Positions 10,267 to 25,200 of a stretch of DNA of 64,000 nt are shown one piece after another. Each line of letters opens with the position of its first letter. The first letter of the stretch is position 1. Source of the stretch: Blastobasis lacticolella. Its lineage: Eukaryota > Arthropoda > Insecta > Lepidoptera > Blastobasidae. The DNA is taken from NCBI GenBank assembly GCA_905147135.1, contig LR990048.1:4262563-4326562 (forward strand), in the 5' to 3' direction. A program made the translations under genes and the position numbers. The notes under the pieces were generated by a model. That model searched no databases, had not been told where the DNA came from, and worked only from the letters and a program-made list of their open reading frames with translations.

Positions 10267-13200
10267 GTAAGACATTGCGATCTATGATCTGTCCATACTG
10301 ACTTGTCTTATTTGGTGAACAAACAATGTCCAAAATCACGACTTGTCGTATCAATCATGCTACGTACATTGTGTACCTTAGATTACATAAGAAACACATA
10401 GAATGTGAAGTTCAAGTAATACTGTTGCAAAAATACATTATTTCCATTACCAAATAAGACAAGTCAGTCTGGACAGATTTATGGTAATAAAAGCTTCCGT
10501 ACTACCCGACCTATCTCTACTACCAATCTTCTAAGGACTTTGACCATTTTAATTGTGGAGTTTAGCACATGGTCATGGCGCCCTTGTATCTTATGTATTT
10601 GTGCAGTTCCTTCATTTCATTATTTATATTTGTCTCATCTGTCACATGAGAGCTACAGAAGCAATGCGAAGACCGCAATAACCTGACACTCGTATAATGT
10701 GACGTAGCCTACTACAAGTATCGCAAACTAGTAACGAAATTCATGATTTACAGTTTATCACTTTAAGATAAATAATCCATTGCAGCTACAGCAACATATT
10801 GCATCCTTAGCACAATTGAATTGACTGAAATGGGGCCATTAGCTACCTCCTAATTCTTGACCCCAGTATCTTTTTGTTAAAAAAATAAAGATTTTGTCAC
10901 GAAATTCCATAATTTACCATATAACTTTTTTACAACTGCACGCACATCAATATGATTCGTGGCAATGCACATATCATTTTGAACTCTACGTGTCGAAGTA
11001 ACGTTCGGTTAACGTCGACTAGTTTCAGAATTCTGATTTCCAGCGGATTAAACTTGTACAATCACTCCTACAGTTTTGGTTATCAAATATGTATATATTT
11101 TAGTTATTTTATCAGCGTGAAATTGTTATGTCTTTCATAAAACGGCACCAAACCGGTAAACTGCAACCGCAAATCGCCGCTGTCGAAATGCAGTCACCTT
11201 GCGCCTGTCATTCCAGCCAATAAGACACGAGTTGTTAATTCGTCGATCTCACGTGCAAACAATGGCGGCTTGATCATCGACTATATATTGTGATAGTGCG
11301 ATCACGGTCAGATGTAGGTACGTGATCCCCAGACCTCGTCCAGCAAAGGTCGAATGTTGGTTGTTCGGAATGATTGCCCAATCAGCGGCCAGTGTAGCTG
11401 CAGGCCAGTGGGCTGTTGGCTCATTTCGACTTACCACTTTTAGGTTTTGAAAGAAGAACAACTTTTCTTATAATGATACCGATGAAGAACATGTGTATTT
11501 TAAGCAGGTGCAGGCTGAATTACGTTGTCAAGATGTTGCAGATTGAGTTGAGATGCTCGTGTCGTGAGGTTACAATGTAAAACTTGTAACTTTTACTTTT
11601 AGTAGTCTCTCGTCTTTCACTTTCCTTCATTTATTAATCGCGTTTAACACTATCGGTATACGCTATTTAAAGGTAAAATGATTCGAAACTGGCTTTGAGT
11701 ATTAAGGTAAATGGAGATCGAATAAGAATGGCCTTTGTAAAGCTATGCAGATAATGAAATAGTTACTAGAGCGTTAAATTAAGCAATAACCAAATCAAGT
11801 CATAGAAAGTTATCACCATAACTGTACATTCATCTTTTACAACTGAGCTAAATACCGACCTCGTTCGTCAAAAGGCTTCTAATTATACGTTACACAGTTT
11901 CTTGTACGGAGCCGAGCAAACAATAATCATAGTGGTTAGTTTAATTGATCATACATACATTTATTATTAGTCTAAAAACTGCTGGTGCGTGGAAATGACC
12001 GTCTACGGAGTTGTGCTTTAATGACGTGGGGAAATGGCTCAAATTGGCTCGACAGGTGCATCGGCAACTGTACGGTTATTTGCGAACGTGGCTTTTCACA
12101 AACAGGTGTGTAACTGTTGCTAAATAACAAAGTAAACGTATTGTATCTAACGTGGGTATAAAACGTCGGATTAAGGTGTTGGTATAATGTACCAACACAG
12201 AAAATAAGAGTTGTTTTGTAGATAGTTATTTAACTTCCCACTGAAGATTGAAACATTCGGGCATTGATATTCAAGGTTGCTTCTCATCATCACAGCCCTG
12301 GACTGTTATCCACTGCAGGACTTAGGGCCTCTTCCATGAAAGCGGAGGTCAATGCCATAATCTCCACGCTTTGCAGGCGGGTTGATGATCGCAATGTTAT
12401 AATTATAACAATGGAATTTATTGTTTAAAGCAGCATCTAAAAAGTTATTGAATTCTCTATTGCGCCACGCCTTGCATCCAAACAAGTCTGAGCGCCCAAA
12501 TGTCAGCGGAACACTCAATGAAATCTATATGCTTTGATAATTTCTCTCAAAGAGAAACCGGTTTGAAAGGAAGCCACCTCGGAGTCCACCATTCGGACTG
12601 CACACAACACTGAGTGCCCCGCGGCCATTGGGCGAATAGTCGCAGGCGCAGGAATGGGCTCACCCATGATTATGATTGATACCGCCACCCTCGAGCGAGG
12701 CCATTAATATTCATGCCATGAAAATAGACGACAAACTGACGGATGCCTCAAATGATATGGAGGAGAAATTATGGCACAGTAGGCCGCATTCCGGTCATAG
12801 GCGCGTGATTCTTCATTTTGTTAGTTGATTATTGAATTTTTTTATTGTGAAAGAGATTGAGGTGGTTGTAAGGATATCAGGTTTGTGCAGGTACATTTGT
12901 TCCATATTCCATAGTGCCATGTTCAAGCAGATTGTCGTTACCTATACCACTGAATAAGAAACTTGCCCTACTTACTTTGCTCGAATATTTTGCTATTAAT
13001 CAATTAACCAACCGCAATCTGCAAATAAATATTAAAATATTCACTTAATTTATTGAGAAGATTAATACGCATCACTTTCCGTTGTCAAAAACATAGAGAG
13101 ACGAAAGTGGTCAACATGGCCAACAAAAATGAAGAGAAGACCATGATGTGCTTGTTTCATACCTAACTTTCTTTACTCTACTACATGTAGGTTACTTACC

Positions 13201-16200
13201 TAACTGTTCCTAGAACATTCCGTTTATGCTACACCCCTCAAACTTATGAGTAATTTTAAATTACCATATTTTGAACAAAATTGCCAATATTTACATCATG
13301 GACCCTTGAACCTTAACATTCAACTAGAAATACTGCTATCTCTGTTTCACTTTCTGCTATTTCCGCCGTGTCACACACGAAACTGTCAAGTTCTTAAATC
13401 TACGGTCATAGTGGTGAAAATCGATCGACCCAAGCTGCTCGTACGTACCAGTTTCGTTCGAAAGTCAGGGTTTAATTACGCGTCGCATATTCACGGCGCG
13501 GGCGCACCTTAAAAGTAATCTGGCTCTTTTTGGGACCGTTGACGGTGACGGTTTCCGTGTCATATCGGTGACGAAGGTCTAGGACGTACGTGACGGCGCT
13601 AGATATGTTCGATAGGACAGTGCTTATCATATGAATTAAAGGGGTTAACTGAGGGGTGTTATAAGTTTGACGTCTGTATCTGGGGCTTTGTGTATCTGTC
13701 TGTGACATCGTAGCTCCCGAATAGATGGACCGATTTAGATGCGGTTTTCTCTAATAGAAAAAGCTAGTTTAAAGATGATTCTTAGCTTTGTTTCATTAAA
13801 TCCGTTTTATAGTTTAGAAAAGATTTCAATAACTTGGTAGTGGATTATCCGAATTTTTCTGTCGATTTGTTTATTGATTAGTAAAAGGTACAGGTAGGTA
13901 CCGATACACTACAAGTCCTCTTGGCAAAAAACTGATCAACATACCAAAAATTACGTTCGTTTAAAGATGCAAAAGAAATACAGAAAAGAAAACTAACACG
14001 ACTCACACTGGTGAACAAAATAAAGAAAACAAGCTCACAGCCTGCCTGATGGGAAGCAGGTACCGCAGCCTATAGACGTTTGCAATATCAGGAGCATCAC
14101 TCACGCGTTGCCGACCTCGTAAAAACCTTTTCACCCCTTTCTTGATGAACTTCATGATAGAGAGATATTCGTCCTCCTATACTAAAGGGTGCTAGCTAAT
14201 GCTATTTGTCTCGTTTGGCGGTAGTAACAGCGACACAGCCTTATTAATTTTCCCCTGCACGAAACGACGTCCAACGAACCCCATAGTCTTGTTCTTGACG
14301 GATATATCGTGCGTGCATTTCCAAACAATCGACTCAGTGTCTATGTGTGATAATGTTTATTGCTATTTACCCAAAGATTCTACACGACTAAGATTCAGAT
14401 CTACCCAAAGTAGAAATATTTTTGTTTCGTCACAAATCAAAGTATTTGTATCTGTGTGAAAGAACTGTTCACTAATACACCTTGATTCTGCAGTCAAATA
14501 GACAAATCCAGTTCTAATTTAATGTAAATCTGACAACAAAGCCAGATCCAAGAATGTCGTATTATAACCAGATGGATAGATGGCTTATTATTGTCTAATA
14601 AGTCCATGGGATTGATCCAAAAAACTGTACCTTTTAACAACTCAAATTGACAGGTTGGATGTAGCAATTTAAATAATGGTAATGGGGAAAAATTGTGCAT
14701 CGGCCGTGGCTAACCCTACCACTACCAGTACAAATGGCGAATCAAACCAAACAGTAACCACAAATAATTAACGATAGTGTTATGGTGTGTCGAATGCACA
14801 ATGAGCAGCCGAAGGTTGTCGCCCACCAGACACCAGCCAAGTCGGAAGACACAAGCACCTTGACCTCACGATTTCCTCCATCGGGCCCTACAGAATGCAA
14901 CTTATTTTACTTTTAAATTGCTATTAATTAGATTCCTTTCCTTCTCTGTACATTGCTACTCCCACATCCCGCATAGTATCGCGGTGAATATTTCGGAATG
15001 TTAGAGCATTATAAGTAGTTAATGCTTATGTTTAGATATGAATTTTATTTACATTGCGATATTAATCGTTGTATCTTTGTTCGTCGTCTGTAACTCGATA
15101 GCTGTGAGTTCCGTTTCACGCTTGATTGAACAGACTGTTAATAGGAAGATGAATCAATAGCATCTGCCATTTAGTGGTTGAACGTCCTTACATTATAGTA
15201 CAAACAAAAGTAGCCAGTCTTAATGCATCACGTAATTTCAACCAAATACGTACGAACACGTAATCGCGCAGATTTTCCCTCATGTTTTATTCTTATCCTA
15301 CGCAAAAGATCAACAAAAACCCAGGAAGAAGTTAACGTAATTGTAAAGCCCACGTTCGAGCAAGCACATCAGAATAATACGAGTGGTTAGATGATCAATT
15401 ATAGTTAGGCTGCGATAACATTTGCCGTGTGAAAAGTAAAAGTGGCCGAGTGGCATTGCCAAACAGTATTATTTCAATATCGAGACAAGCGGATAGTTTG
15501 AGCAATAAAGCAACAACCAGATTTGATATATTGGCCAGAAACTCGTCTAATGGCCGTGGATCATGCAATTGCTTTGGAGTCGAACAAAGCAGGAATTATT
15601 ATAAAACACATTGCATATATTACTCGAAGTGCATAAACGGCTAAAAATATAGCTTTAAAGCGGTCCCCAATGGGTCTACAGTATAATGTTATTTATAACA
15701 ACCAAGCCCCTAACATCACGCGGTTCATTTTCCTATAGCAGATTGTCCACAAGTTTAACCAAACCGATTTACAGATATATAATTGTTTATAACTGTTTCA
15801 ATTTACAACTGTTGGCAATTTTCCTGTAGAAAAAGCTTTCGTAGCGGATTCTCATAAACGCTGGTCTCATAAAGTTATTTATAACAACTAACTAAGCGCC
15901 TAACATCATGTGCAGATTTTCCCTCATGTTTTATTCTTATCCTACGCAAAAGATCAACAAAAACCCAGGAAGAAGTTAACGTAATTGTAAAGCCCACGTT
16001 CGAGCAAGCACATCAGAATAATACGAGTGGTTAGATGATCAATTATAGTTAGGCTGCGATAACATTTGCCGTGTGAAAAGTAAAAGTGGCCGAGTGGCAT
16101 TGCCAAACAGTATTATTTCAATATCGAGACAAGCGGATAGTTTGAGCAATAAAGCAACAACCAGATTTGATATATTGGCCAGAAACTCGTCTAATGGCCG

Positions 16201-19200
16201 TGGATCATGCAATTGCTTTGGAGTCGAACAAAGCAGGAATTATTATAAAACACATTGCATATATTACTCGAAGTGCATAAACGGCTAAAAATATAGCTTT
16301 AATATTAAATTAAAAAGTACTACCTCCGGGCAGATCTCCGCCGCTTTTTGTGGATCAAGTTAAGCAACTACTTGAAACCTAGTACCAGAAGCCCTAAGAA
16401 ATGTCGAGGATAGAGATGGTTGGAAAGTCTTGAGGTGAGCAACGCATTGGCGATACCCCTGGTTTAGTCAATGTCTTTTGCAGCGGTGACCACTTTCCAT
16501 AAGGTGGCCTGTTTGCCTACCGTATGACATTAAAAAAAAATTATAAACGCATGTAAATGAAGTCGACAAAAAAGTCTCATCGCCCGTGAGATTTAAAAGT
16601 GCCATCTCGACTGCAAATGAGCCACACGTCACTTTCTCGATAAATCTGAGAATACACATTTTACAGAGAAAGGTGAAAGTAGACACTTATTATAAAGTAA
16701 ATACGTATCGTGTATCGTCCATTTTTAAAGACGGTTAACATATTCAACGTATGCCAGTTGAAACTTTGAACATATGCCTTCTAATCGATCACTCTGATGT
16801 GAAGAATGTTGTGTTAGTAAATGTCAATAGTTGACTTGTTGACCTTAAAATTAATAATTTTTGCTGAAGGTTCACTATGATGTTTCGCGAAACCGCGTGG
16901 CGTACAGCAGAGCAGCCAACTCCTTGTATGTATGGGTGTCGCACAGCTAGGACCTCCAATGACCTGAAAATGGGCAACGGCGTTTTCTACAGTGTGTCTT
17001 ATGCGCTATCCAATACTCTAATATAGAATAGAATGGAATAGAAAAATACTTAATATCGAGGACTCTCAAATCCAGCACTAAAGCTAGCAGATACTATAGC
17101 TTGTTACACGTGTAGAATATTTTAATGGGTCCCCAATGGGTATACAGTTATTTATAACAACCAAGCCCCTAACCCCTATAGCAGATTGTTCACAAGTTTA
17201 TAATTGATTATAACTGTTCATCCAATCCATGACTTCTCTTTTTTAAAATTCTCAATTTTCCTGTAGAAAAAGCTTTCGTAGCGGATTCTCATAAACGTTG
17301 GCCACTGACGCACGCACTTATCCTTGTATTTTGCACTTGATCAGCGCGCGCGCAGGTGCCGCGGTGAAATCTCCGTGCCACAAAGCGACCGGTCCCGCGA
17401 CACCGCTATTTGCATCTCCCTCTAATGAGAAGATGCGCTTGCAGACTCTTTTATTACCTTTTTGCCTCATCTCGTATCGTAATACTGAGTCGTAAGCTGA
17501 GCAGCCCATTATCAGGGAGTATGAGAACGAAAATACAATGCATGCATTACTGGCCACCTTCATTCACCTAGCCGGAACACAACATCGCAGTCATTGTGAC
17601 GCCGAAATGGAAGACTAATAGAATTTTTTTTTGTAGCATTAAATAAAACAAGTCATGGTCCAGGCGGACCTCGGGCCCTCGTGTGCAAGAGTACAACCGG
17701 GACATTGACGTGATTATCAAGTCAAGTCAAGTCAAGTCAAGTCAAGTCATGAGTGAGTCGCAATAAATAAAACATTGAATACCTCAAAAAGCTTCAATGC
17801 AAAGGCTATGGTTTACGTCATTTATTCATATTGTTAGTTCAAAGCGTTTATAAAGGTACCCATTTTATGTATAAACTTGCACCTATGCGATTGATTGTGT
17901 TGACCCAATGCCATAACAGAAAATGTTATCGTCCTGGCATACCAACTTGAGTACATTTTGTGTCCATAAACTATGCCCGAGGGTACAGTCAGAGGCGTCT
18001 AAGGCATTTAATAACTTGCCTTGAACTACACAAGAAACAATACTCGTTCCATACATAATTACAAAAGCACTTATAGCTCGTTGCAACTGTAGTTAGTAGC
18101 GACTGTTGGGTATAGAATGGAAATATTTAGCGAATTTGATACTGGTATTTATGACAAGCTATTTTAGAGACAATGCCGCATTCTTGACATTTCGGAATGC
18201 GGTCTCTGGCTTGTTCCTTTATGAATGTGACTCATAAATACCTGTAATTCAATTCTGCGTCGGTCCCATGTTGTTCTTTACCTATGCGTGTGAGATATCG
18301 GATAAGTCATTACGGGTTTCGTAATTACTTCTTTGGGGATCATTTTTAAACTATGTAAAGACTGGTGTCTGGTCAAACGTTTCAATGTTACATAAATTTC
18401 AACTGTAAAGTTATTCGATTTAGGCCACGGTTCAATTTATACTTATATACTTCGTCACCATCTTGGCGCATAATCCCGGTTGAGCTCCCGCACGGTATAC
18501 GAGAATCCGGGTCCGCCTTCCCACTCTTCTTGGTCCACTTCGATCGGTCTTCGGTATCCCTGGTGGTCAGTTTGTTGCACGCATGTCGTTCTTAACAACG
18601 TCTAGCCATCGATATCCTTATATACTAAACTAGATAGATAGATAGGTAAACACTTGCTCATAAAACATAATAGTACCAGTCAGTTACAGTAACAAGGAAC
18701 ACATATGAGCAAAGATGGCCTAATCGCTACAAGCGATCTCTTCCAGGCAACCTTTGCAGAAATTGAGACAGGAATCCATTACAGCAGAGTTGAGCCACAG
18801 GATACAAGAGAATGCGTTGTGCATTTATTTAAACACCAACAAACAGCACAAAACCCGAAATAATCGTACTTATATAACTAACAATACTAATAAAATTATT
18901 ATATGTAATATTAGAAATCGGATGAAGAGAATTAATAATTTAATTATTTTAGTAAGTTGTAAAGGCTTGGGATTTCCGTTAAACGTAAAGTATGCAGCTC
19001 CTAGTTAGAAACCAAACTAATTCACGCAGAGGTCAAAGCTGGGCCTTCAGTCCCATCAACGCGTTCAGCGTTGAAACTAAGTGCGAAATAAGTGATATTG
19101 TCACGCTTTAACAACGAATGGACACGAAATACCAATTTTGTTTACAACCGAATCATTATCTCATGGTTTTTGGAGGAAAACGACTGACATTGGAGATTGA

Positions 19201-22200
19201 AATGGTTATGTCTAGCGAAGGTTATGTTTGCATATCACGCGAGTTTATTTAGTGTAGAATTCCGCAATTTACAAAATTGCAGATACTTAGGTAAATGTAC
19301 TACTGACATTTCATACCCCAGTCAAAATTCATCATCAACGGGCAGGTTAACAATAAAACATAACACGCACGCACTAAACTTAGACTATGCTTAAGTTTAT
19401 ATTCCTAAGGATTAAGAATTCACCAAATCGGTAGGTAACGTATCTAGATCATAAGAGCGAGTTTATTTCGGTTTCACTTTAAGTTGGTGTTGGTGTAATC
19501 CCTTATCATTCAAGGGAAATTTTTAATCATTTTGGCATCAACCTAGGCTTCGCCTAAGTTTACTGCAATCAAACAAGAGTTCTGTATATGCAAGGTGCCT
19601 CAATAAATTGTCACAGTTGGAACGTCCAAAACTTGTTGCGCACCTAACACATACATGTTGTTTTTAGCGCTATCCGGCTAGAGGTTGAGCCATCGTCAAA
19701 TTCCGGACATTTTGTACACATCATAAGGACAAAAATTCATTTAAGAACAAGTGTCGTTTGTTAACAAGTAAATTTTCGATTGGTCCGGCCCCACGTGCAG
19801 AATACTCACAGAGCTTTTCCATAGAGCAGATGTTTTTTGGTGACCTGCAAACAATACTCTCAATATTTCCCTAAGTTGCCCAGATAATGTCTTTCCTAAC
19901 ATTATATTAATTTTACGTTCCTTTATCTTTGTCCTGCCGTATCCACTAGGTACGACTGGGAATATTTATTCCCGCTCGTAACGTTTGTTCCCGCTGGGAA
20001 CGTTACTAAGAACAACTGGGAATTATATTCTCAGTCGTACCAAGTGGGTACGACCAGCAACAAAGTATCATCGTCCGTTCGTATCCTACGTTGCAATGTA
20101 AAGAAGGCACAATGATGTCAATGGATATTGTGTTTGCTTGTAACGGCCTCACACTGCTCGCAAACAATGGTTTAATGGCTCTAATGCCCTGTGATTAGAC
20201 AGGTGGGTGACAGGTATAAGATAGCCATCTGTTTAACATCAGCTCATCTTAGAAACTCGACACTTTGCCCTTGGTTTACAGCTATAGTTCGTAAAATACA
20301 GCTTGATCTTTGGCTTTTTACATCGACAATGAAGTATTAAATATTAGAAAATGTCATACTTTATTATTACTTTTAAATACCAATAAAGTATTATATTGGT
20401 GTGTAAAAGTACCTACTAAGTGCTTGCGATGAGACCTCTCACATAGATCAAGCTATGTTTTACTCTATTCAATAAATAATTATAACTACAAACTAAATAT
20501 ACTGTTTCTTTTCGAGTTTATGCTAACTTTACTAAAATTATTTACTAATCGAAATAAAACGAATAAGAAAATAAGTTCCGGCTTAATACTAAAGGCCTAT
20601 GATGATGAAAGAGAAATTAAAATTATACAAACGGAGAATGTAGGTACCTAATTGAATTTTTCAAATTTTCGACAGCGCGTTCTCAAACCAAGGTATCTAT
20701 TTCCGGAACTGTTTTGAATTGAATAAGCAACGAATACTATTAAACACATCGAATACACACGCTTTGAAGATTTAGGAACAGGTCTACCAGAATTCAGGTT
20801 TCCAAAACTAGTTTTGTGTCACGCATACAGAACACAGTTATTTCTGCCAAGGTGTGGTGAAACGTTTGGTCAATATATTGATTGAAATTTTAAGTGTCTA
20901 TTTTCAGTTTCTTATTTGATAGGTCAATACTATAACTGTAATATAACTTTAATACTAAATAGCTCACCTATGAAAAGCAGTAGGTAACTTAAACAGCAGA
21001 AGTAGGTAAACAACATCGTCATCATTCGAGTGGTGAATCCCACCTTCTGCCAGGCTCCGCTTTCTTGCTCTTTCTTCTCCACTTACGATCTTCGTCATTC
21101 TTACAAAGCCATTGGCTCTCACATCCGAATCGGCGATGTCTATCCGTCCCTTAGGTCTTTCGCTGGACCTCTTTTCTGGTACCGGCAAGTTTAGGCACCC
21201 ATTTTCCACATCAGCACATAACCAAATCTGCGCAGAATACCGTAAACTCATACACCTACCTATGTAGATTTCAAGTAACAAAAAAATATAATATAGAACT
21301 ACACAAAATAATTGCTGGCACGCAGGTGCTGCTGCTTGGCAGCAGAAGTACTTCTCGGTAAGACGATTGTCTAATCCAAGGAGCTCCTCAGGCTTTATAG
21401 AGTCCTATTACCGGTGGAATGTCTGTCTACGTACAAAACTGCAAACCCTGCAACCCTGCAGCGCCTGTTGTGTCTTTTGTTCTGTAATATTTCTCTGTAT
21501 ATCATTATTGTGTACAATAAACAGTTAAATAAATAAATAAATAAAACTATGATCACAAAAGATTTCCCATCACACCGTAGAACAAACAAATATCACTTTA
21601 AAGTATCACGTGTTCTATTTATTTACATTCTGTCAGCTACAAAATTCGAAGAAACGAGTAGCGCATAGCGTGAAATAACTATTTAAATAGTCATATGTGG
21701 CATAGCGCACCGTTCGCGGACGATGTGAACGCATCATAAGTTACGATAATTAAATATTTTCAGTTTAAACGGGCAGCGGCACTTTTTAGTCCAATGACCG
21801 TTGCTTTTATGGCAGTTTTATGTGGAATTAGCGGATTCTCGGTATGTTAATAATGCAGCCGCCAGCCAGGCCTTTGCGGTACATTGCATCTTGGATGGCG
21901 AAATCTATATGTTTAATGAAATTGCTTAGTAATTTGTGTTTGTAGTATGTGGTTTCTTGTAGTCGTAACAGTTTCATGTTATTGGTGTCTTTGACATTTC
22001 AAATCAGTGGGCGTTTGAGTTGGCCTCGGTAAAGAACACAATTGGTAGATCCGTCGTAGGCAAGCAGAATAAGATGTGAGCATAACCCGTATGAAATTCA
22101 TAGATATGAATGCTAATGGCGAATACATAAGCATCGAATGGTGACACATTGTGAAATACTGAAACCCTCTTAGTCATACGCACCTGCACATAATTTGCAC

Positions 22201-25200
22201 CAGGTCCACTGCTGCACATGGTCGTTTCGCAGCCGTCGATGAGTCTTAGTGGAATTGTATCTATCTTAATAAGTTGAAAATCAGTGCTCTAGCGAAAAAT
22301 AGACGATGCTCTGGCAACAATAGTTGCACCGACTTTTTTCTCGTTGAGTAAGTGTGACACAAAGGAGTGTGACTCAACGGCAACAAAGACCCGAAAACCT
22401 TTTCTTACCGCAAACACTAAAATTGCGTTTAAAACGTCATCAGTAGGCTAATTATTTAATTTTAATTATTGAAATTATTACTTCTGCGATTACGTATGAT
22501 CGATTAATTATTTGAAGTTTATTGCAAAGGAACTTTGTTAGCAACTGAACCCATGACATCAATGAGACTTAATCGCAATAGTAATAATTTTAATCATTGA
22601 AATAATAGAATAGTTGGCAACAGCGTTATGTTATTAGCCTACTGGAAACTTAACGTCTTCAAAAGTTAACGAATACGACCGTCATGCCTAAATGCATTAA
22701 TCGTAGATGTCATAGGCGACAGTAACCGCTTACCATCAGGTGGGCTGTCTACTCGTTTGTCACTTAGTATAAAAAAACATCTAGGTACCTATATCTAATT
22801 ACGAATCCACCTTCATGATCCGAATGCCTTAAACGACACACACCTAACCTACCAAAGGCGGCTGATTATCCAACACGTATGATCTCACGACTACAATTAC
22901 GTCCTAAGCCATTGTTTTTGACGCCCTCGTCATCCTTGTCACCTGTTTGTGTTTATGAAATTTAAGACTTGTGGCTTTGCGATTATGCGGATTAGCTTAT
23001 GACGTCATCTGCGGTACATGACTACAGTAGGTTACAAACATTAGTTAGATAGTCTGATAGTTAGGAAGATTTTTAGAGACGAGACTTAGATGTAGCTCAG
23101 ACTTTTAAGTATCAAAACATTTCCTCGTTTATTGCATATAGCGTCTTTTAGTGACACTTGATCTCTGCTTAAGTAATAGTAAGAAATATTCTGTTAAAGT
23201 TTCGCGGGAACTTAATAATTTTCGTTGCCAAGCACTTGCTTAGCTGAAAGTTAGAACCTAATATTCTACAGGTATAATTAGCAAGCCTGAGGAGTCCACT
23301 AGAGTATGCCATTATTAAAATTACAAATGAGGCTGTATGTCAGCTTACAGTAACTCTATAGTTCTTTATTTGGCGGAATCCTACTTAAACGATGATAATA
23401 TAGATGTTTTTGATGATCATGTGTCTGCTTGTTTGCCACACGGACTGTATACATAATTCTTTAGCTTTTTTAACAGAATTTCTAAATTAACGCCGTCGCG
23501 GAGTAAAAGTAAACGTCTTCGATAAAATACGAAAAGTTGCTAACTTGAATCCAACATTGCTCATATGTATCTACAGTCATTCTTTACCAAGTATATAATA
23601 AACAAGTATTTTCATCTATCCTTTTCTTTGTGCTTTAGCTTATTGTTTGTAAATACTTTTTCTAAATATCTGTTCGTATTTGATATGTCGTTATTGAAAA
23701 TAAATACTTAAATAAAATTATTAACTTATGAAAAATACTATATCAGGTCTATTTCTGTTGAATTTTGAATAAACTGAGCTAAGATTATGGCTTTTTATTT
23801 AATAGTGCACCTGTTAATGAGCCGTTGCTTTAACTTCCATTTGGAATACCGATGATAGTAGATAACCATGTAATGAATCTACTATTCATATACCAAATAG
23901 TCCAGAAAAATCAGCACAAACACGTACCTTAATATAATTTTTCACAAGATAAAACCGTATACGTTGCTTCCCCGATATGCAATTACAGTTTCTTATAGCA
24001 AACTTATCTTTATCTTTATATCGATTATTCGTGCGCTGATTCGCAACTCGAGGAACGTGGTCGTTGGATTTTTACCGTATCTTGCTTGCATTTTAAACCA
24101 GCAGACATTATCCGCTTAAAAAAAGCGAGCCAATAATTAATCATAAAGGCGTATTTAAACAAAATATTCGCTTTTAATATTACTCAAGGGACAAACGAGC
24201 AGACAACCCCTAACATAGATTCATGCATTGAAAAGGTAACAGAAATGCACAACCGCAGGTGTGTTGTCACTGTGAGAACTAATTTGATTATCGCCTCTCA
24301 CCTGTTATTGTGCTGCCTACCTTACCTTGCAAACCCAGAACTCAGCAATGCTAACATTGTTGGTGGCAGAAATAGGTAAGGTGGTGGTATTAACTCACGC
24401 GAACTCTTCAGGCGTGACAGTCTTACCACAAGATAACAGTGTAACCTCAGTTTTACCATCAGGGGCACAAAGTCTTACCACACTATAAAAGTGTAACCTC
24501 AGTTTTACCATCAGGGGCACAGAGTCTTACCACACGATAAAAGTGTAACCTCAGTTTTAATCAGGGGAAAAAGTGATCCGCTTGCGCATTCGTCTGATAT
24601 CATCTAGCTAGAGCATTCTTATCGTCCACTCACACCAAAAAACCAGAGCGAATAATCTGCTCCAGCTCCGTGTTCATTTGGTTCACCTTAATACGGTAAC
24701 GCGTATTAATCGTACAAGTAACGCTGAGATATGAGCACTTCATATTCAGAAGGCGCGGGCCGGCTATTACCGTTGGATGACCGCGCATCGCCGCGGCTGC
24801 GCGGGCGCAGCGCAAGTTAGGAGCGAAAGTTGACCAAGTAATTGTGACAGGATGTCCACTACTCGGTAACGGTGACAATGTTATGTTCGGTCAATACTGT
24901 AAACTGTTAGTAGGAAAGATTTGTTTCAGACAAAATTTTGCAAGCCGTCGCCGTCGGCCATGTTTTTAGTTTCACTTTTGAACGGTTTTTCTTTGTTTCT
25001 TATTTTCAGTCGTTGGCGGGCTTTACCCGAAACGTCTCCTTTTCAAATACAGTGGTATTCTAGCACCGTTCTATAGACTGTGTTCTATAGGCAGTCACAT
25101 ACTGATAATGTGTTAATTTCAAATTATTTCTATTTAGGGCTGATTTTTCAATCCTCAGTTAAAATTTATCTGCCCGATAAAGTAATACACTGCCAAATTA

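Noticed and set aside
15429..15644. 71-codon ORF present in two identical copies
   Set aside because: Identity comes from the 391-bp DNA duplication, which extends well beyond the ORF on both sides.
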